A stretch of 64,000 nucleotides of DNA from Paraburkholderia solisilvae (GTDB lineage: Bacteria > Pseudomonadota > Gammaproteobacteria > Burkholderiales > Burkholderiaceae), in NCBI RefSeq assembly GCF_902859875.1, contig NZ_CADIKF010000041.1, positions 1-64,000 of the forward strand. Direction: 5' to 3'. The notes below the pieces were generated by a model that ran no database searches, was not told where the DNA came from, and saw only the letters and a program-made list of their open reading frames with translations. Made by a program: the position numbers and the translations under genes. Positions 45,290 to 54,183 of this stretch are shown in pieces. The first letter of the stretch is position 1. Each line of letters opens with the position of its first letter.

Positions 45290-46699
45290 ATGAAGTCAGA
45301 GATCTTGTATCAGGATGCAACAGGGCTGGCTGAACTGATCCGCAAACGGGAGATTTCGCCGGTCGAGGTCATGCAGGCGCATCTCGATCGAATCGAAGCC
45401 GTCAATCCCAAAGTCAACGCCATCGTCACGGTCGCAGACGACGCGCTGAAGGCCGCGAAGACAGCGGAAGCCGCGGTGCTGCAAGGTCATGAGCTTGGGC
45501 CGCTGCATGGTGTGCCCTTTACCGTGAAGGACTCGATCGACACCGCGGGTGTGCCGACCCAACGCGGCTCGCTGGTTTTCAAGGGACGCATACCGGATGC
45601 CGACGCAACCAGCGTCGCCCGAATCAAAAAGGCCGGCGGTATTCTGCTCGCGAAGACAAACCTGCCTGAGTTTTCGTTCTCATTTGAAACCGACAATCTT
45701 CTCAGCGGCCGTTCGAACAATCCGTGGGACCTGCAGCGCACACCGGGCGGCTCGAGCGGCGGTGAATCGGCGGCCATAGCAGCCGGTATGTCGCCGCTCG
45801 GACTCGGCACGGATCTCGGCAACTCCGTGCGCGGACCCGCTGCGCAAACCGGGATCGTCGCGCTCAAGGCGACGCACGGGCGCGTGCCGATGACAGGAAT
45901 CTGGCCGCGCGCACCGCGCCGCTTCTGGCATGTTGGCCCGATGGCTCGCAGTATTCGCGATCTCGCCCTCGCGTTTTCGCAGTTGTCGGGTCCCGACGGC
46001 CTGGACGCTTTCGCGACCAGCGCAGTTCCGTTTGACGCGGGAATGGGGCGCTCGCCGCATCGGCAGTTGCGCGTGGGCTGGATGGTGGGACCCGGCTTCG
46101 GGCCTGTCGATTCCGAAGTTGCCGCCACTGTTCAAGCGGCAGCGCAAGCGTTGCAGGACGTCGGATGCCTTGTCGAGCCGGTACGTATACCTGCGCTCGA
46201 GCGAGACTTCGCCAATGACGTGTTCAACCGTCTGCACGTCATGGAAATGAAGCGGGAATTCGCGGAAGCAACTGCCGGGCGCAGCCACGACGAACTGTAC
46301 AGGACGACCCAACGCATGCTCACCCGGCCCGATGTGTCCATGCAGGACTATATCGATGCCGAACTGGCCGTAGAGCGGCTGCGCGACGGATACGCCGAAT
46401 TCTTTGCGAAGTACGACGCGTTGATTACCCAGGTGTTGCCAATCCCGGCCCACAAACATGGCGTCGACGCACTCACCATCAACGGTCAGACGGTGGAGGT
46501 CTCTTATATCAGGAGCGCGGCCGTCCCGCTCAACGTCACGGGCTTGCCCGGCATCTCGATGCGGTTCGGTACAAGCGAGGAGGGGCTGCCGATCAATGTT
46601 CAGATTGTTGGCAGCTGGCAGGCCGAGTCGACCATCCTCCATCTCGCAACGATGCTCGAGTCGATCAGCCCGGTTCGTCATTTGCATCCTGATGTTTGA
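45290..46699 (+). CDS. Amidase-signature family amidase
   Basis: This 469-residue enzyme has the full Ser-cisSer-Lys triad: Lys80 in FTVKDSIDTAG, cis-Ser near 155 in TPGGSSGGESAA and the nucleophile Ser near 179 in LGNSVRGPAAQTG. It hydrolyses an amide bond in the cytoplasm; GatA is excluded by the lack of gatB/gatC and by sequence style. It is divergent from an MFS exporter, with a TetR operator candidate between, suggesting that the amidase handles a compound also exported. A decayed homologous C-terminus lies near crcB. Confidence 0.92.
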   Translation: MKSEILYQDATGLAELIRKREISPVEVMQAHLDRIEAVNPKVNAIVTVADDALKAAKTAEAAVLQGHELGPLHGVPFTVKDSIDTAGVPTQRGSLVFKGRIPDADATSVARIKKAGGILLAKTNLPEFSFSFETDNLLSGRSNNPWDLQRTPGGSSGGESAAIAAGMSPLGLGTDLGNSVRGPAAQTGIVALKATHGRVPMTGIWPRAPRRFWHVGPMARSIRDLALAFSQLSGPDGLDAFATSAVPFDAGMGRSPHRQLRVGWMVGPGFGPVDSEVAATVQAAAQALQDVGCLVEPVRIPALERDFANDVFNRLHVMEMKREFAEATAGRSHDELYRTTQRMLTRPDVSMQDYIDAELAVERLRDGYAEFFAKYDALITQVLPIPAHKHGVDALTINGQTVEVSYIRSAAVPLNVTGLPGISMRFGTSEEGLPINVQIVGSWQAESTILHLATMLESISPVRHLHPDV

Positions 46700-46774
46700 G
46701 CGACTGGAAGCGAGACATTCAACGGACGAACATCCGGTTGTTTCGCTACCCGCTCGCTCTACGCGAGACTTCGT

Positions 46775-47581
46775 CTAGGGCTTCGCCTCCTCCTGCTTTG
46801 AGCCCATCGCCAAAGCAAGACGGCTTTGTGTCGCGACGAGCTGGTCATCCGTGGTTGCTACCAGCCACAGACGGGCATGTTGCGCGATCCAGCGGTTGTG
46901 ATCCTTCAATGGGCCCAACGTGGCGGCGGCCTTCCAGACCACCGGCGCGATTTTGCTTTTTCTGCCCGACGGCGCGCCGACCAGCAGACAGTAAGGTCCT
47001 AGCGGAAGCGAGACAAACGGAAGTGCCGGACTGGCGTGCGCGCGCCAGTCGATGAACGGCATCTCGCTGACCAACAGCGGCGTGGGCAAGCCGTAGAGCA
47101 CACTGAAATCGTACAGCGCCAGTTGCTCCCGCATGCCGACGTAAATACGCCGGATGTCGTCGACAACCGCCGCCCGGATTTCGTCCTCGAACATGGGCTC
47201 CTGCGCGTAGCGGGCCAACGCGTCGCGCGCTTCCCGTTGATACGCGCTGAACAGGCCGAGTTCCAGGCAGTCCTGTACCGCGCGCTGGACCTCCGCGACA
47301 GAGCCGGCTTCCTGTGGCGCGCCCAGCTGCGCCGCCCGCAAAAAGCGGGCAAGTCCCGCTTCCTGGATTGCAGGACCCTCCGCGGCTATATCGTCGACTT
47401 CACGATCTTTCGCGAGCGGCACGTAAATATATTCTTCGGCTGCGAAACGCGATTTCTTGCCTTCATCAAACTTGATTTCGCCATCAACGCAGTCGAGAAA
47501 GCGAGTGCCGACTCGGCCATGCTCCCAGATCCAGTTTTTCAGGAGCGGACGTAGCGGATGCAGTCTGTCTTGATCGGTCAT
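46775..47581 (-). CDS. Hypothetical protein, possibly DUF4238-like
   Basis: This 268-residue protein has no signal or membrane segment. Its arrangement recalls the poorly known DUF4238 group: an early AAEEYIYVPLAKDREVDD segment, a helical middle with FEDEIRAAVVDDIRRIYVGM, and a late beta-rich LLVSEMPFIDW with LPFVSLPLGPYCLLVGAP. I am not certain of that assignment and know of no function. It is a single gene, convergent with the amidase gene. Confidence 0.6.
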   Translation of the reverse strand: MTDQDRLHPLRPLLKNWIWEHGRVGTRFLDCVDGEIKFDEGKKSRFAAEEYIYVPLAKDREVDDIAAEGPAIQEAGLARFLRAAQLGAPQEAGSVAEVQRAVQDCLELGLFSAYQREARDALARYAQEPMFEDEIRAAVVDDIRRIYVGMREQLALYDFSVLYGLPTPLLVSEMPFIDWRAHASPALPFVSLPLGPYCLLVGAPSGRKSKIAPVVWKAAATLGPLKDHNRWIAQHARLWLVATTDDQLVATQSRLALAMGSKQEEAKP

Positions 47582-47985
47582 TGAAACCTCCAGGTGCCCC
47601 AGTATAGTTCCAGGTCACCCATCGCTTCGGGTTCTCGCCGGGCCGACCTGTTTCGCGGCGGCCACAAACGCGTCATTGCGGACACCGCACCCGTGCAATG
47701 GACGGCTCTCCACCGCTCGAAAGGTCGCTCGAAAGGTCTGGCGACGGCAGGTGCCGCAGCACTGGGTGCCGCGGCGGTGCGAGTAGACACGGGCGCCGGC
47801 GCCGATTTTGCACCGCATTGCGACAGCCGTGTGTTTAACACCGGCGGACGTCCGACGAAGAATGATGGTGCTGGCTGGTGGCTGGACAGGCGGTGGCGGT
47901 CATGCGACCGTCGTTTTCTTTCAACGTGGGTGAGCCATTCATCGGACGTCGAAGCGCGGGAATTCAACGCACAATTCGAGTCTCG
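47582..47985. other. Intergenic stretch with no supported gene
   Basis: These 404 bases hold overlapping open frames on both strands but none with a ribosome-binding site, family motif or sensible start. It separates the hypothetical gene from the end of the pterin-binding protein gene that opens the C1 block. No hairpin or repeat stood out apart from a doubled CGCTCGAAAGGT near 47716-47735. Confidence 0.5.
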
Positions 47986-49368
47986 TCAGCCTTTTTTCTT
48001 CGTGCTCCCCGGCAGATGCCAGGCGATGAGATCCTGCTCCGGCCGATCGACCGCGCAGCCCCAGTCGAGCGGTTCATCCTGATCGAAGCGTTTGCCAAGC
48101 TGCCACGCAATTTCTGCCCGCGCGAGTTGCACGCCCAGATAGAACGCATGCCCGCCATCGTTTTGGACCTTCAACTGCGGATAGAGCTCGAACGGATCGG
48201 AAGCCGTCAGATGACCATCGCGGTTGTACACGTGAATGCCGTCGCCCGATACTTGCACACGAAAATTCGGATCGCGCACACCGGCCGCGAATTGCGCGAT
48301 TTCATCCGCGCTATACGGGAACGGACGCTTCGCATGCAGCGCGGCAAGGTCGCCTGAAATGCCTTTCGGCAGCACCTGCGCCTGTTGCGCCGCGTGCATG
48401 ATGCGCCGCGCGACATCCGCTTCGCGCACCGCACGTCGCGCATGCAGGCTGACCGACGTGGTCAGCACCGCGGCGATATGCAACTCGGCCGCGACACCGA
48501 GCAGCAAGGCATTGATGCCGGTCGTATCCGCTTCGGTCAATTCGGTGACGTTGCCGATTCCAAGCATGATCGCGATCTGCGGATAGCGTTCGCGCAGCGC
48601 GACGTAACGTGCGACCGATGCCGCAAAGCCAAACGGAATCGGGTCGAGAATCGGATCCGCGAGAAACGGCTTGCCGCGTGCGAGCAGCGTATCGATCGCC
48701 TCATGCAGCGACGCGGTATCGCGCGGCTCGCGCGCGACGACGATCGGCGTGGCCGCCACCTCGTCCGCGATCCACAGCGTGTCGGCATTCAGGCTCATCA
48801 GATAGTCGGCGCCCGCACGGCCGCCGCGCAGCAGTTCGTCGCTGAGCATCGAATCGACGCTCACCCGATAGCCCGCATCCTTCAGCATGCGCACCGCGTC
48901 TTCGAGATGCGGAAACGGCGTGTCCGGCAGGCAGCCGACGTCGATCACATCGGCGCCTTCATCAGCGTAGTGTTTTGCGCGCGCGGCAATACCGTCGAGA
49001 TCGAGCCGCGGCGCATCGACGATCTCCGCGAAAATGTCGGTCTCGTAGCGCGACAGGTCCAGCTTGCGGGCCTGCTGTCCGAAGAATTGCGGCAAGTCCT
49101 TGATCTCCTCCGGGCCGCGCTGCACCGGTACGCCGAAATGCGCGGTCAGCGCGTCCAGATCGCCGCGGCAGCGGCCGGGCACGATCAGGCGGTCCGCGTC
49201 GAGCGGCGCCGCCACGCGCCGGCGGATCAGATCGGCGGTCATCAGCCCGGCGACCTGCAGGCCGATTTCGCGCACCTCCCATGTGAACGGCGGATTCGCA
49301 AAATCTTCGAGCACCTGCACGACGCTTTTTTCCGCGAGCCTGCCAGTCAGGAAGACGATGTGTTCCAT
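47986..49368 (-). CDS. Dihydropteroate-synthase-like protein of H4MPT metabolism
   Basis: This 460-residue protein has a pterin-binding TIM-barrel core like dihydropteroate synthase, seen in ADEGADVIDVGC, RVSVDSMLSDEL and the later MLGIGNVTELTEADTTGINA. It has extra N- and C-terminal domains absent from FolP. Homologues occur in H4MPT gene sets of methylotrophs and are thought to help build the methanopterin skeleton, perhaps by joining the pterin to an arylamine. The frame extends to 49884, but ATG 49368 begins cleanly with EHIVFLTGRLAEK. It overlaps dmrB by 22 bases, so the two are probably co-translated. Confidence 0.8.
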   Translation of the reverse strand: MEHIVFLTGRLAEKSVVQVLEDFANPPFTWEVREIGLQVAGLMTADLIRRRVAAPLDADRLIVPGRCRGDLDALTAHFGVPVQRGPEEIKDLPQFFGQQARKLDLSRYETDIFAEIVDAPRLDLDGIAARAKHYADEGADVIDVGCLPDTPFPHLEDAVRMLKDAGYRVSVDSMLSDELLRGGRAGADYLMSLNADTLWIADEVAATPIVVAREPRDTASLHEAIDTLLARGKPFLADPILDPIPFGFAASVARYVALRERYPQIAIMLGIGNVTELTEADTTGINALLLGVAAELHIAAVLTTSVSLHARRAVREADVARRIMHAAQQAQVLPKGISGDLAALHAKRPFPYSADEIAQFAAGVRDPNFRVQVSGDGIHVYNRDGHLTASDPFELYPQLKVQNDGGHAFYLGVQLARAEIAWQLGKRFDQDEPLDWGCAVDRPEQDLIAWHLPGSTKKKG

Positions 49369-49946
49369 GCGAGCCCGAGAGTCGACAGCCGTTGCGTGAG
49401 CGCGGCGCGCAGTTCGTCGAGCGAGCGCGCGACGGTGGTGTGTTCGATGCGTGCGAGCCGCTCGACGTTCTCGAGTTCGATCGCGCGCGGCCGCAACTCG
49501 ACCCAGTCGTGCGGACTCTGCGTAATCACGGTCGGCTCGGTATCGCATGCGAAAACGATGCCGGGCACGCATTGCTTGCCGGCTTGCGCATACAGATTGG
49601 TCGGCAGCGTATCGGAAATGCCGAACGCGCATTTCGCCACCGTATTGCTGGTTGCGGGCGCAATCACCACTGTGTGATAAAGGCCTTCGTACAGCATGCC
49701 GACCGGCACGCTGCTCGCGCTGTTGTCGCGCATCACGCGAAAGCGTTCGCGCAGCTTCGCGACTGGCCATCCATATAGCGGCAGCACTTCCTCGCCGGCC
49801 GCGGAAAGGAACATATCGACATCGGGCAGCTGTAGCGCGAGGTCGATCGATTCTTCGATCAGGTGACCGGAACCCGTCACGCACCAGGCAAAGCGCGCGT
49901 CGGGACGGAATTCGCCGGGGCGGCGGGCAGGCGACGGCGCGCTCAT
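49347..49946 (-). CDS. dmrB: Dihydromethanopterin reductase flavoprotein (DmrB-like)
   Basis: This 199-residue protein resembles archaeal-type FMN flavoproteins: RFAWCVTGSGHLIEESIDLA at the N-terminus and the flavin-loop VIAPATSNTVAKCAFGISDT. From memory, the Burkholderia xenovorans homologue DmrB forms a cubic 24-subunit cage and reduces dihydromethanopterin to H4MPT, the last step of cofactor synthesis. The gene order (sigma-54 regulator, dmrB, pterin-binding protein) supports this role. It follows the regulator stop by about 90 bases containing a 12-bp tandem repeat, and overlaps the next gene. Confidence 0.82.
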   Translation of the reverse strand: MSAPSPARRPGEFRPDARFAWCVTGSGHLIEESIDLALQLPDVDMFLSAAGEEVLPLYGWPVAKLRERFRVMRDNSASSVPVGMLYEGLYHTVVIAPATSNTVAKCAFGISDTLPTNLYAQAGKQCVPGIVFACDTEPTVITQSPHDWVELRPRAIELENVERLARIEHTTVARSLDELRAALTQRLSTLGLAWNTSSS

Positions 49947-49966
49947 GGATGGTTCAGCCGCGAGTT

Positions 49967-50026
49967 GAGCTGCAAGTCGAGCCGCAAGTCGAGCCGCAAG
50001 TCGAGCCGCGAATCGGGCCGCGAGGT
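49967..50026. repeat. Tandem repeat, 12-bp unit GAGCCGCAAGTC, about five copies
   Basis: Units at 49967, 49979, 49991, 50003 and 50015 are identical or differ by one to three bases. The array fills most of the 90-base gap between the sigma-54 regulator and dmrB, just upstream of the dmrB start. Related 12-bp arrays occur at 60541-60588 and 61220-61291 in the same block. Confidence 0.9.
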
Positions 50027-50036
50027 CAGCCGTACC

Positions 50037-52115
50037 TCACACATCGTCTAGCGGCGACGTGGACGGCGTGTCGTGCGACAGCCGGATATACAGTCTGTGC
50101 ATCTTCCGGTACAACGTGTTGCGGCTGATGCCGAGCGTCTTCGCGACATTGCTGACGTTCCAGCGGTGCTCGTCGAGCATCGCCAGCACCGTTTCGCGTT
50201 CCTTGATCTGGATCGCGTTGAGCGACGAAACGTCGCAATCGTCCGGCAGCGCGAGCATATCCGGGATACCGCCAGGCGGTTCCGTTGCACGCGCAACGGT
50301 CGCCGGCGCGCCGTTGGCCTGCATGATTTCCGGCGGCAGATGCGCGCAGCGGATCTCCGGCCCGTCGCACAACGCAATCGCCATTTGCAGCACGTGCCGC
50401 AACTGGCGGATATTGCCAGGCCACGCATAGTTGAGCAGCGCCTGGCGCGCTTCGATGCTGAGCGGCGGCGCCTTGTCCGATTCGCTGTCCAGCAGATGCT
50501 CGATCAGCGCGCCGATATCCGCGCGCTCGCGCAGCGCGGGCAGATTGATTTCGATGCCGCTTAGCCGGTAATACAGGTCTTCGCGGAAGAGTCCGCGCTG
50601 CACGAGATCCATCAGGTTACGGTGGCTCGCGCTGATCAGCTGGAAATCGACCTTCGTCGTGGTCTCGGTGCCTAGCGGCGAGACCTCGTGTTCTTCGAGC
50701 ACGCGCAGCAGGCGCGCTTGCAGCGCCATTGGCATATCGCCGATTTCATCGAGAAACAGCGTGCCGTTGTTCGCCTGCACGATCTTGCCGCGCCGTCCTT
50801 CGCGCTGCGCGCCGGTAAATGCGCCGGCGCGATAGCCGAACAGCTCGCTTTCGATCAGGTTTTCCGGCAGCGATGCGCAGTTCACCGCGACAAAGCTGCC
50901 GCCGCTGTTCGGGCTGATGCTGTGCAGCGCATTCGCGAAGACTTCCTTGCCGGTGCCGGTCTGGCCGCGCAGGATGATCGGAATCTTGCGCTGGATCGCG
51001 CGCGCCGCGAGCTGGATTTGCGAGGCCATCCGCGGGTCGCCGAATTCGAGTTGCGACAGCTTGTCGAGGCGCCCGCTTGCCGGTGCGCGCGTGTCCTTGC
51101 TCTTTGCCGTGCGCGCGCGCGGGGTGGCATCGCCGCCGGCCGCGCGCGTCGCGGGCAAGGTCGGGAAGGCGCTCGCAAAGGTGGTCGCATCGCGCGGCGT
51201 TTGCGCGACGAGGAAGAAGCGGTTGTTCGTATGCGCGCCGTAGACGGTTACCGGATGAAACGAACCGCGAATGCTGCGCGCGATCATGTCTTCGAGGCTC
51301 GCGTTGAACGCTTCTTCGATGCGCTTGCCGCACAACTGCTCCGGCGAACGCAGATCGAGCTGGAACAGCGCGCTGCGGCTCGCCGCGAGCACCACGCCTT
51401 CATCGTCGACCGCGAGCTTGCCCGCGTGCAGCGTGCCGACGAATTCGGGCCGGCTGTGGAAGTGGATCATGTTCGCGCGCCGGTAGCGCGAGTCGATCAG
51501 CCGGTTTTCGATCATCTGCCGCGACATGCCGACCAGCACCAGAGAATGCTGCTGCAGCAGTTTCGAGCGGCTCGTCACGTCGAGCACGCCGGCGACCGTG
51601 CCGCGATCGTCGAAGATCGGCGCGGCGGAGCAGGTCAGCGACGTATAGCGCGGATAGAAATGTTCGTGCTGATAGACGGCGAGGCACTCGCGCTCCGCCA
51701 GACAGGTGCCCATGCCGTTCGTGCCGGCGGTGCGCTCGCTCCACACCGCGCCGACGCGCAGGCCGTCCGCGGCGACAGCCTCGCCGAACGGCACCGACGA
51801 CACCTGATGCACGATCACGCCGTCCGCATCGGTCAGCACGACCGCGAGACTCGGGTCGGCGAGCTGCTGATACAGCGTGGTCATTTCGAGCTTCGAGCAT
51901 GCGATCAGATCGCTCGCGGCTTCACGGCGCGCGGCGAGCTCATGCTGCGTGAGCACCGGCGGCATGATGAAGCGGCCCGGATCGAGACCGAACTCGTTCA
52001 GGCAACGCGTCCACGATTGCGCGACCGAGTCGCTCGTATGACGCACGGGCGACTGGTTGTGAACCGTATTCAGAACATCACGGACATGCGAATTGATGTC
52101 AGCGAGCGATGACAT
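50037..52115 (-). CDS. Sigma-54-dependent activator, AcoR type
   Basis: This 692-residue regulator has a GAF-like sensory half (about 60-230, including GLRVGAVWSERTAGTNGMGT and APIFDDRGTVAGVLDV). A linker and an AAA+ domain follow, with Walker A GQTGTGK at 384-390 and the sigma-54 contact loop GAFTGA at 431-436. A Fis-type helix-turn-helix (VAKTLGISRNTLYRKM) closes the protein. It should drive sigma-54 promoters in response to a small molecule. GGAGAC precedes the ATG. It is divergent from a FolB-like gene and upstream of dmrB. Candidate -24/-12 elements upstream of mptG and xoxG make the C1 genes its likely targets. AcoR relatives sense acetoin, aldehydes or alcohol-derived signals, so methanol or formaldehyde is conceivable. 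Confidence 0.9.
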   Translation of the reverse strand: MSSLADINSHVRDVLNTVHNQSPVRHTSDSVAQSWTRCLNEFGLDPGRFIMPPVLTQHELAARREAASDLIACSKLEMTTLYQQLADPSLAVVLTDADGVIVHQVSSVPFGEAVAADGLRVGAVWSERTAGTNGMGTCLAERECLAVYQHEHFYPRYTSLTCSAAPIFDDRGTVAGVLDVTSRSKLLQQHSLVLVGMSRQMIENRLIDSRYRRANMIHFHSRPEFVGTLHAGKLAVDDEGVVLAASRSALFQLDLRSPEQLCGKRIEEAFNASLEDMIARSIRGSFHPVTVYGAHTNNRFFLVAQTPRDATTFASAFPTLPATRAAGGDATPRARTAKSKDTRAPASGRLDKLSQLEFGDPRMASQIQLAARAIQRKIPIILRGQTGTGKEVFANALHSISPNSGGSFVAVNCASLPENLIESELFGYRAGAFTGAQREGRRGKIVQANNGTLFLDEIGDMPMALQARLLRVLEEHEVSPLGTETTTKVDFQLISASHRNLMDLVQRGLFREDLYYRLSGIEINLPALRERADIGALIEHLLDSESDKAPPLSIEARQALLNYAWPGNIRQLRHVLQMAIALCDGPEIRCAHLPPEIMQANGAPATVARATEPPGGIPDMLALPDDCDVSSLNAIQIKERETVLAMLDEHRWNVSNVAKTLGISRNTLYRKMHRLYIRLSHDTPSTSPLDDV

Positions 52116-52473
52116 GTTGGGGCGTCTCCATTGCGTTCGGCCTGTCCGCACCGTGCGAGCGGCGCGCCGACGCCTTTATATGTGTGTCTATTCCCCTGTG
52201 CGCCGCGCGATCTGTGCCGCGCGTCCGCCAAGCCACAGCAGACAGCAGACGATTGTAGGCACCTGCTTCATTGCCCGTTGCCGAACACTCTACAACCGAT
52301 AGCGCCCGTCATCAATAAGTAGTCTTATAAGGACCTCATTGCGTGCGCGCTTTTTGCTTGGTGTCACAGACTGCTCTTTGCGCATCCTTCATATTTGATA
52401 TGCATGGCGCAACGCGGGCGGTCAGGATCTGCACTCACATGATTCCAGCACCACAGGTAGCGGAGTGACCCAT
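52116..52473. other. Divergent intergenic region between activator and FolB-like gene
   Basis: These 358 bases separate the two divergent genes and must hold both promoters. GGTGTCACAGACTGC near 52360-52374 has a GG and a GC element but 11 bases between them, one too many for sigma-54. I saw no clear gene; the AT content rises after 52300, where the promoters probably lie. Confidence 0.45.
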
Positions 52474-53001
52474 ATGGAGCGTTTCGATGCAATTCGCGCG
52501 GCCCGGCAACCGATCGACGTACCGCTTGCCGATATGAACGGACGGTTCGCCGAAGGCGAGACGATGACCGAGACACTGGTCCGCGCTGCGCTGGACATCG
52601 TGTATATCGAAGGCTTCACCGGCCAGACGGTGATCGGCATCGATGCGCCAGAGCTGCACACCGCGCAGCCGGTGCGGCTCGATCTCGCGATCGGCGTGCC
52701 GAGGCTTCGCGCATGCGCTACCGATCGCATCACGGATACCGTCAACTATGCGGCGGTGCGCACCGAACTGCATACGCTTCTTGCAACGCACAAAGTGCAA
52801 CTGCTGGAGGCACTGGCCGAGCAGATCGCGCAATTGATGATCAGCGCGTTCGGCGCGCACTGGGTTCGCGTGTCGCTCAGCAAACCCGCGAAGTTCGACG
52901 ACGTCGCCGCGGTCGGCGTGCTGATCGAGCGCCGGCGCAGCGAAACGCGCAGCGTCTGGGGCGCATGCGCGTCGCTTGGCGAAGGGCTGATTCCCGATTG
53001 A
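52474..53001 (+). CDS. FolB-like dihydroneopterin aldolase domain protein
   Basis: This 175-residue protein has a FolB-type fold after an N-terminal extension of about 38 residues: VRAALDIVYIEGFTGQTVIG, IDAPELHTAQPVRLDLAIGV, a TDRITDTVNYAAVRTEL segment and the lysine in SLSKPAKFDDV. FolB cleaves dihydroneopterin to hydroxymethyl-dihydropterin, the shared precursor of folate and methanopterin. A dedicated copy in a H4MPT gene block suggests separate supply of pterin for that cofactor. I chose ATG 52474, with GCGGAG eight bases ahead, over the in-frame GTG at 52465. Confidence 0.8.
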   Translation: MERFDAIRAARQPIDVPLADMNGRFAEGETMTETLVRAALDIVYIEGFTGQTVIGIDAPELHTAQPVRLDLAIGVPRLRACATDRITDTVNYAAVRTELHTLLATHKVQLLEALAEQIAQLMISAFGAHWVRVSLSKPAKFDDVAAVGVLIERRRSETRSVWGACASLGEGLIPD

Positions 53002-53015
53002 GCGGCGCGGCGGCG

Positions 53016-53444
53016 CTATTTCGCCGCCGCGGACGATGCGGGTTTACCTAAGCCGCACTGATCGTACGCAGTCTGCTGCAAGGTGCGGAATTTCTTCGTC
53101 TGCGCGCGCGCCTTGTCCATGCGGAATTCGGCGCCGCCTTCGCCACCCATCGTCGCGTACTTCGAGAAGGTCGATTGCTCGACGTAATCGTCGTACGGCA
53201 GTTGCGCGGCGAGCTTGTCGATCGTGCATGAGCACTTGTAGACGTTCGCAAAATCGTGGCCGTTTTCGTCCATGCAGCCGAGCACGTATTCGACGCGTCC
53301 CTCGGTCGGATAGTTGTAGCCTTGCGCGGGCGCCTTGCTGGCGGAAGCGCCGGATGCCGGGCCGCCGGCCAGTGCGGCGAGCGGCAGGCACGCGGCGCAA
53401 GCGAGAGAAAGGAGCGCGAGCCGCGTGCGACAACGTGAAGTCAT
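53016..53444 (-). CDS. Secreted cysteine-containing protein of unknown function
   Basis: This 142-residue protein has a clear signal peptide (RTRLALLSLACAACLPLAAL, cleavage near residue 27). Its exported domain has four cysteines: VLGCMDENGHD, the CxC of VYKCSCTID, and YDQCGLG. It ends in an Ala/Ser/Lys tail. GAGGTCC precedes the ATG. It lies 109 bases downstream of fae on the same strand, with the FolB-like gene converging on it, so it probably belongs to the C1 operon. No known family came to mind; a periplasmic partner of methanol oxidation is one possibility. Confidence 0.8.
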   Translation of the reverse strand: MTSRCRTRLALLSLACAACLPLAALAGGPASGASASKAPAQGYNYPTEGRVEYVLGCMDENGHDFANVYKCSCTIDKLAAQLPYDDYVEQSTFSKYATMGGEGGAEFRMDKARAQTKKFRTLQQTAYDQCGLGKPASSAAAK

Positions 53445-53553
53445 GCGAGGACCTCTTATCGAAACACCATGATGGTCAGCCGATGCCATGCGAGCCGCGC
53501 GCCGGACCGCTGTCGCCGCGCGGCTTTGCTGGACGGCATTCAGGCATCGACGT

Positions 53554-54063
53554 TCAGTTCGGCGCGAACGGGTGTGCAGCCGAACTCTTCTTCGACACCA
53601 CTTCCGCTGCGCTCGGCTCGCCCGCTACCGCGCGTTGCAATGCCTCGCGTGTCGCCTTGTAGTTGAATTCCTGAATCTTCTTGTCGTCCTCGGCCTGCCA
53701 GTGGATGAACACGCCGACGCAAATAAAGAGGTCGTCCGCTTCATCCTTCGGAATCGTGCCGTCCTCGACGCAATCGGCGACCGCCAGCGCGACCGCATGC
53801 TGCGCGGGGCCGAACATCTGCACCGCCTGTTTGGCGCCCTTGATGGTCACCTTGTTGAACATCACCGTGTTCGGCTTGGTCATCAGGTTCGGAGCGACCA
53901 CCGCGAGCAGCGAAGTGAAGCCGTCCTTGTTGTTGGTGAGTGCGTTGCAGAACGCGGTTTCGGCAGCCGACCCGCGCGGTCCGATCAGAAGATCGATGTG
54001 AGCGACCTCATTGCCGTCGCCGATGAGCGATTCGCCTACCAGGACGCGGTTTATCTTGGCCAT
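53554..54063 (-). CDS. fae: Formaldehyde-activating enzyme
   Basis: This 169-residue protein is a clear Fae. It opens INRVLVGESLIGDGNEVAHI with the catalytic His near residue 22, then GPRGSAAETAFCNALTNNKD and GFTSLLAVVAPNLMTKPNTV. Fae speeds the condensation of formaldehyde with H4MPT to methylene-H4MPT in the cytoplasm, the entry step of the pathway. GGAGG lies just before the ATG, in keeping with high expression. It ends a run of minus-strand H4MPT genes, 120 bases after the CitG-like gene. Confidence 0.97.
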   Translation of the reverse strand: MAKINRVLVGESLIGDGNEVAHIDLLIGPRGSAAETAFCNALTNNKDGFTSLLAVVAPNLMTKPNTVMFNKVTIKGAKQAVQMFGPAQHAVALAVADCVEDGTIPKDEADDLFICVGVFIHWQAEDDKKIQEFNYKATREALQRAVAGEPSAAEVVSKKSSAAHPFAPN

Positions 54064-54183
54064 GCTGTTCCTCCGATAAAGTTGGATCTGTCGACGCGGG
54101 GGTGGCTCGCGATGCACGGCGGTGTGCCGCGCAGGCGAGCGGAGAAAAACGCCATCACTTCGTCTAACAGGAAGCGTGCCAAT

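Noticed and set aside
47986..49884. 632-residue version of the pterin-binding protein
   Set aside because: The extra N-terminus overlaps dmrB almost fully in another frame and matches no family; ATG 49368 fits.
52121..52134. GG-N10-GC with TTGC on the plus strand near the FolB-like gene
   Set aside because: It lies at the 5' end of the divergent activator gene, about 340 bases from the FolB-like start, and the -24 box is poor.
54090..54115. TGGCAC-like sequence upstream of fae on the minus strand
   Set aside because: Spacing between GG and GC is 11 bases, one too many for sigma-54.
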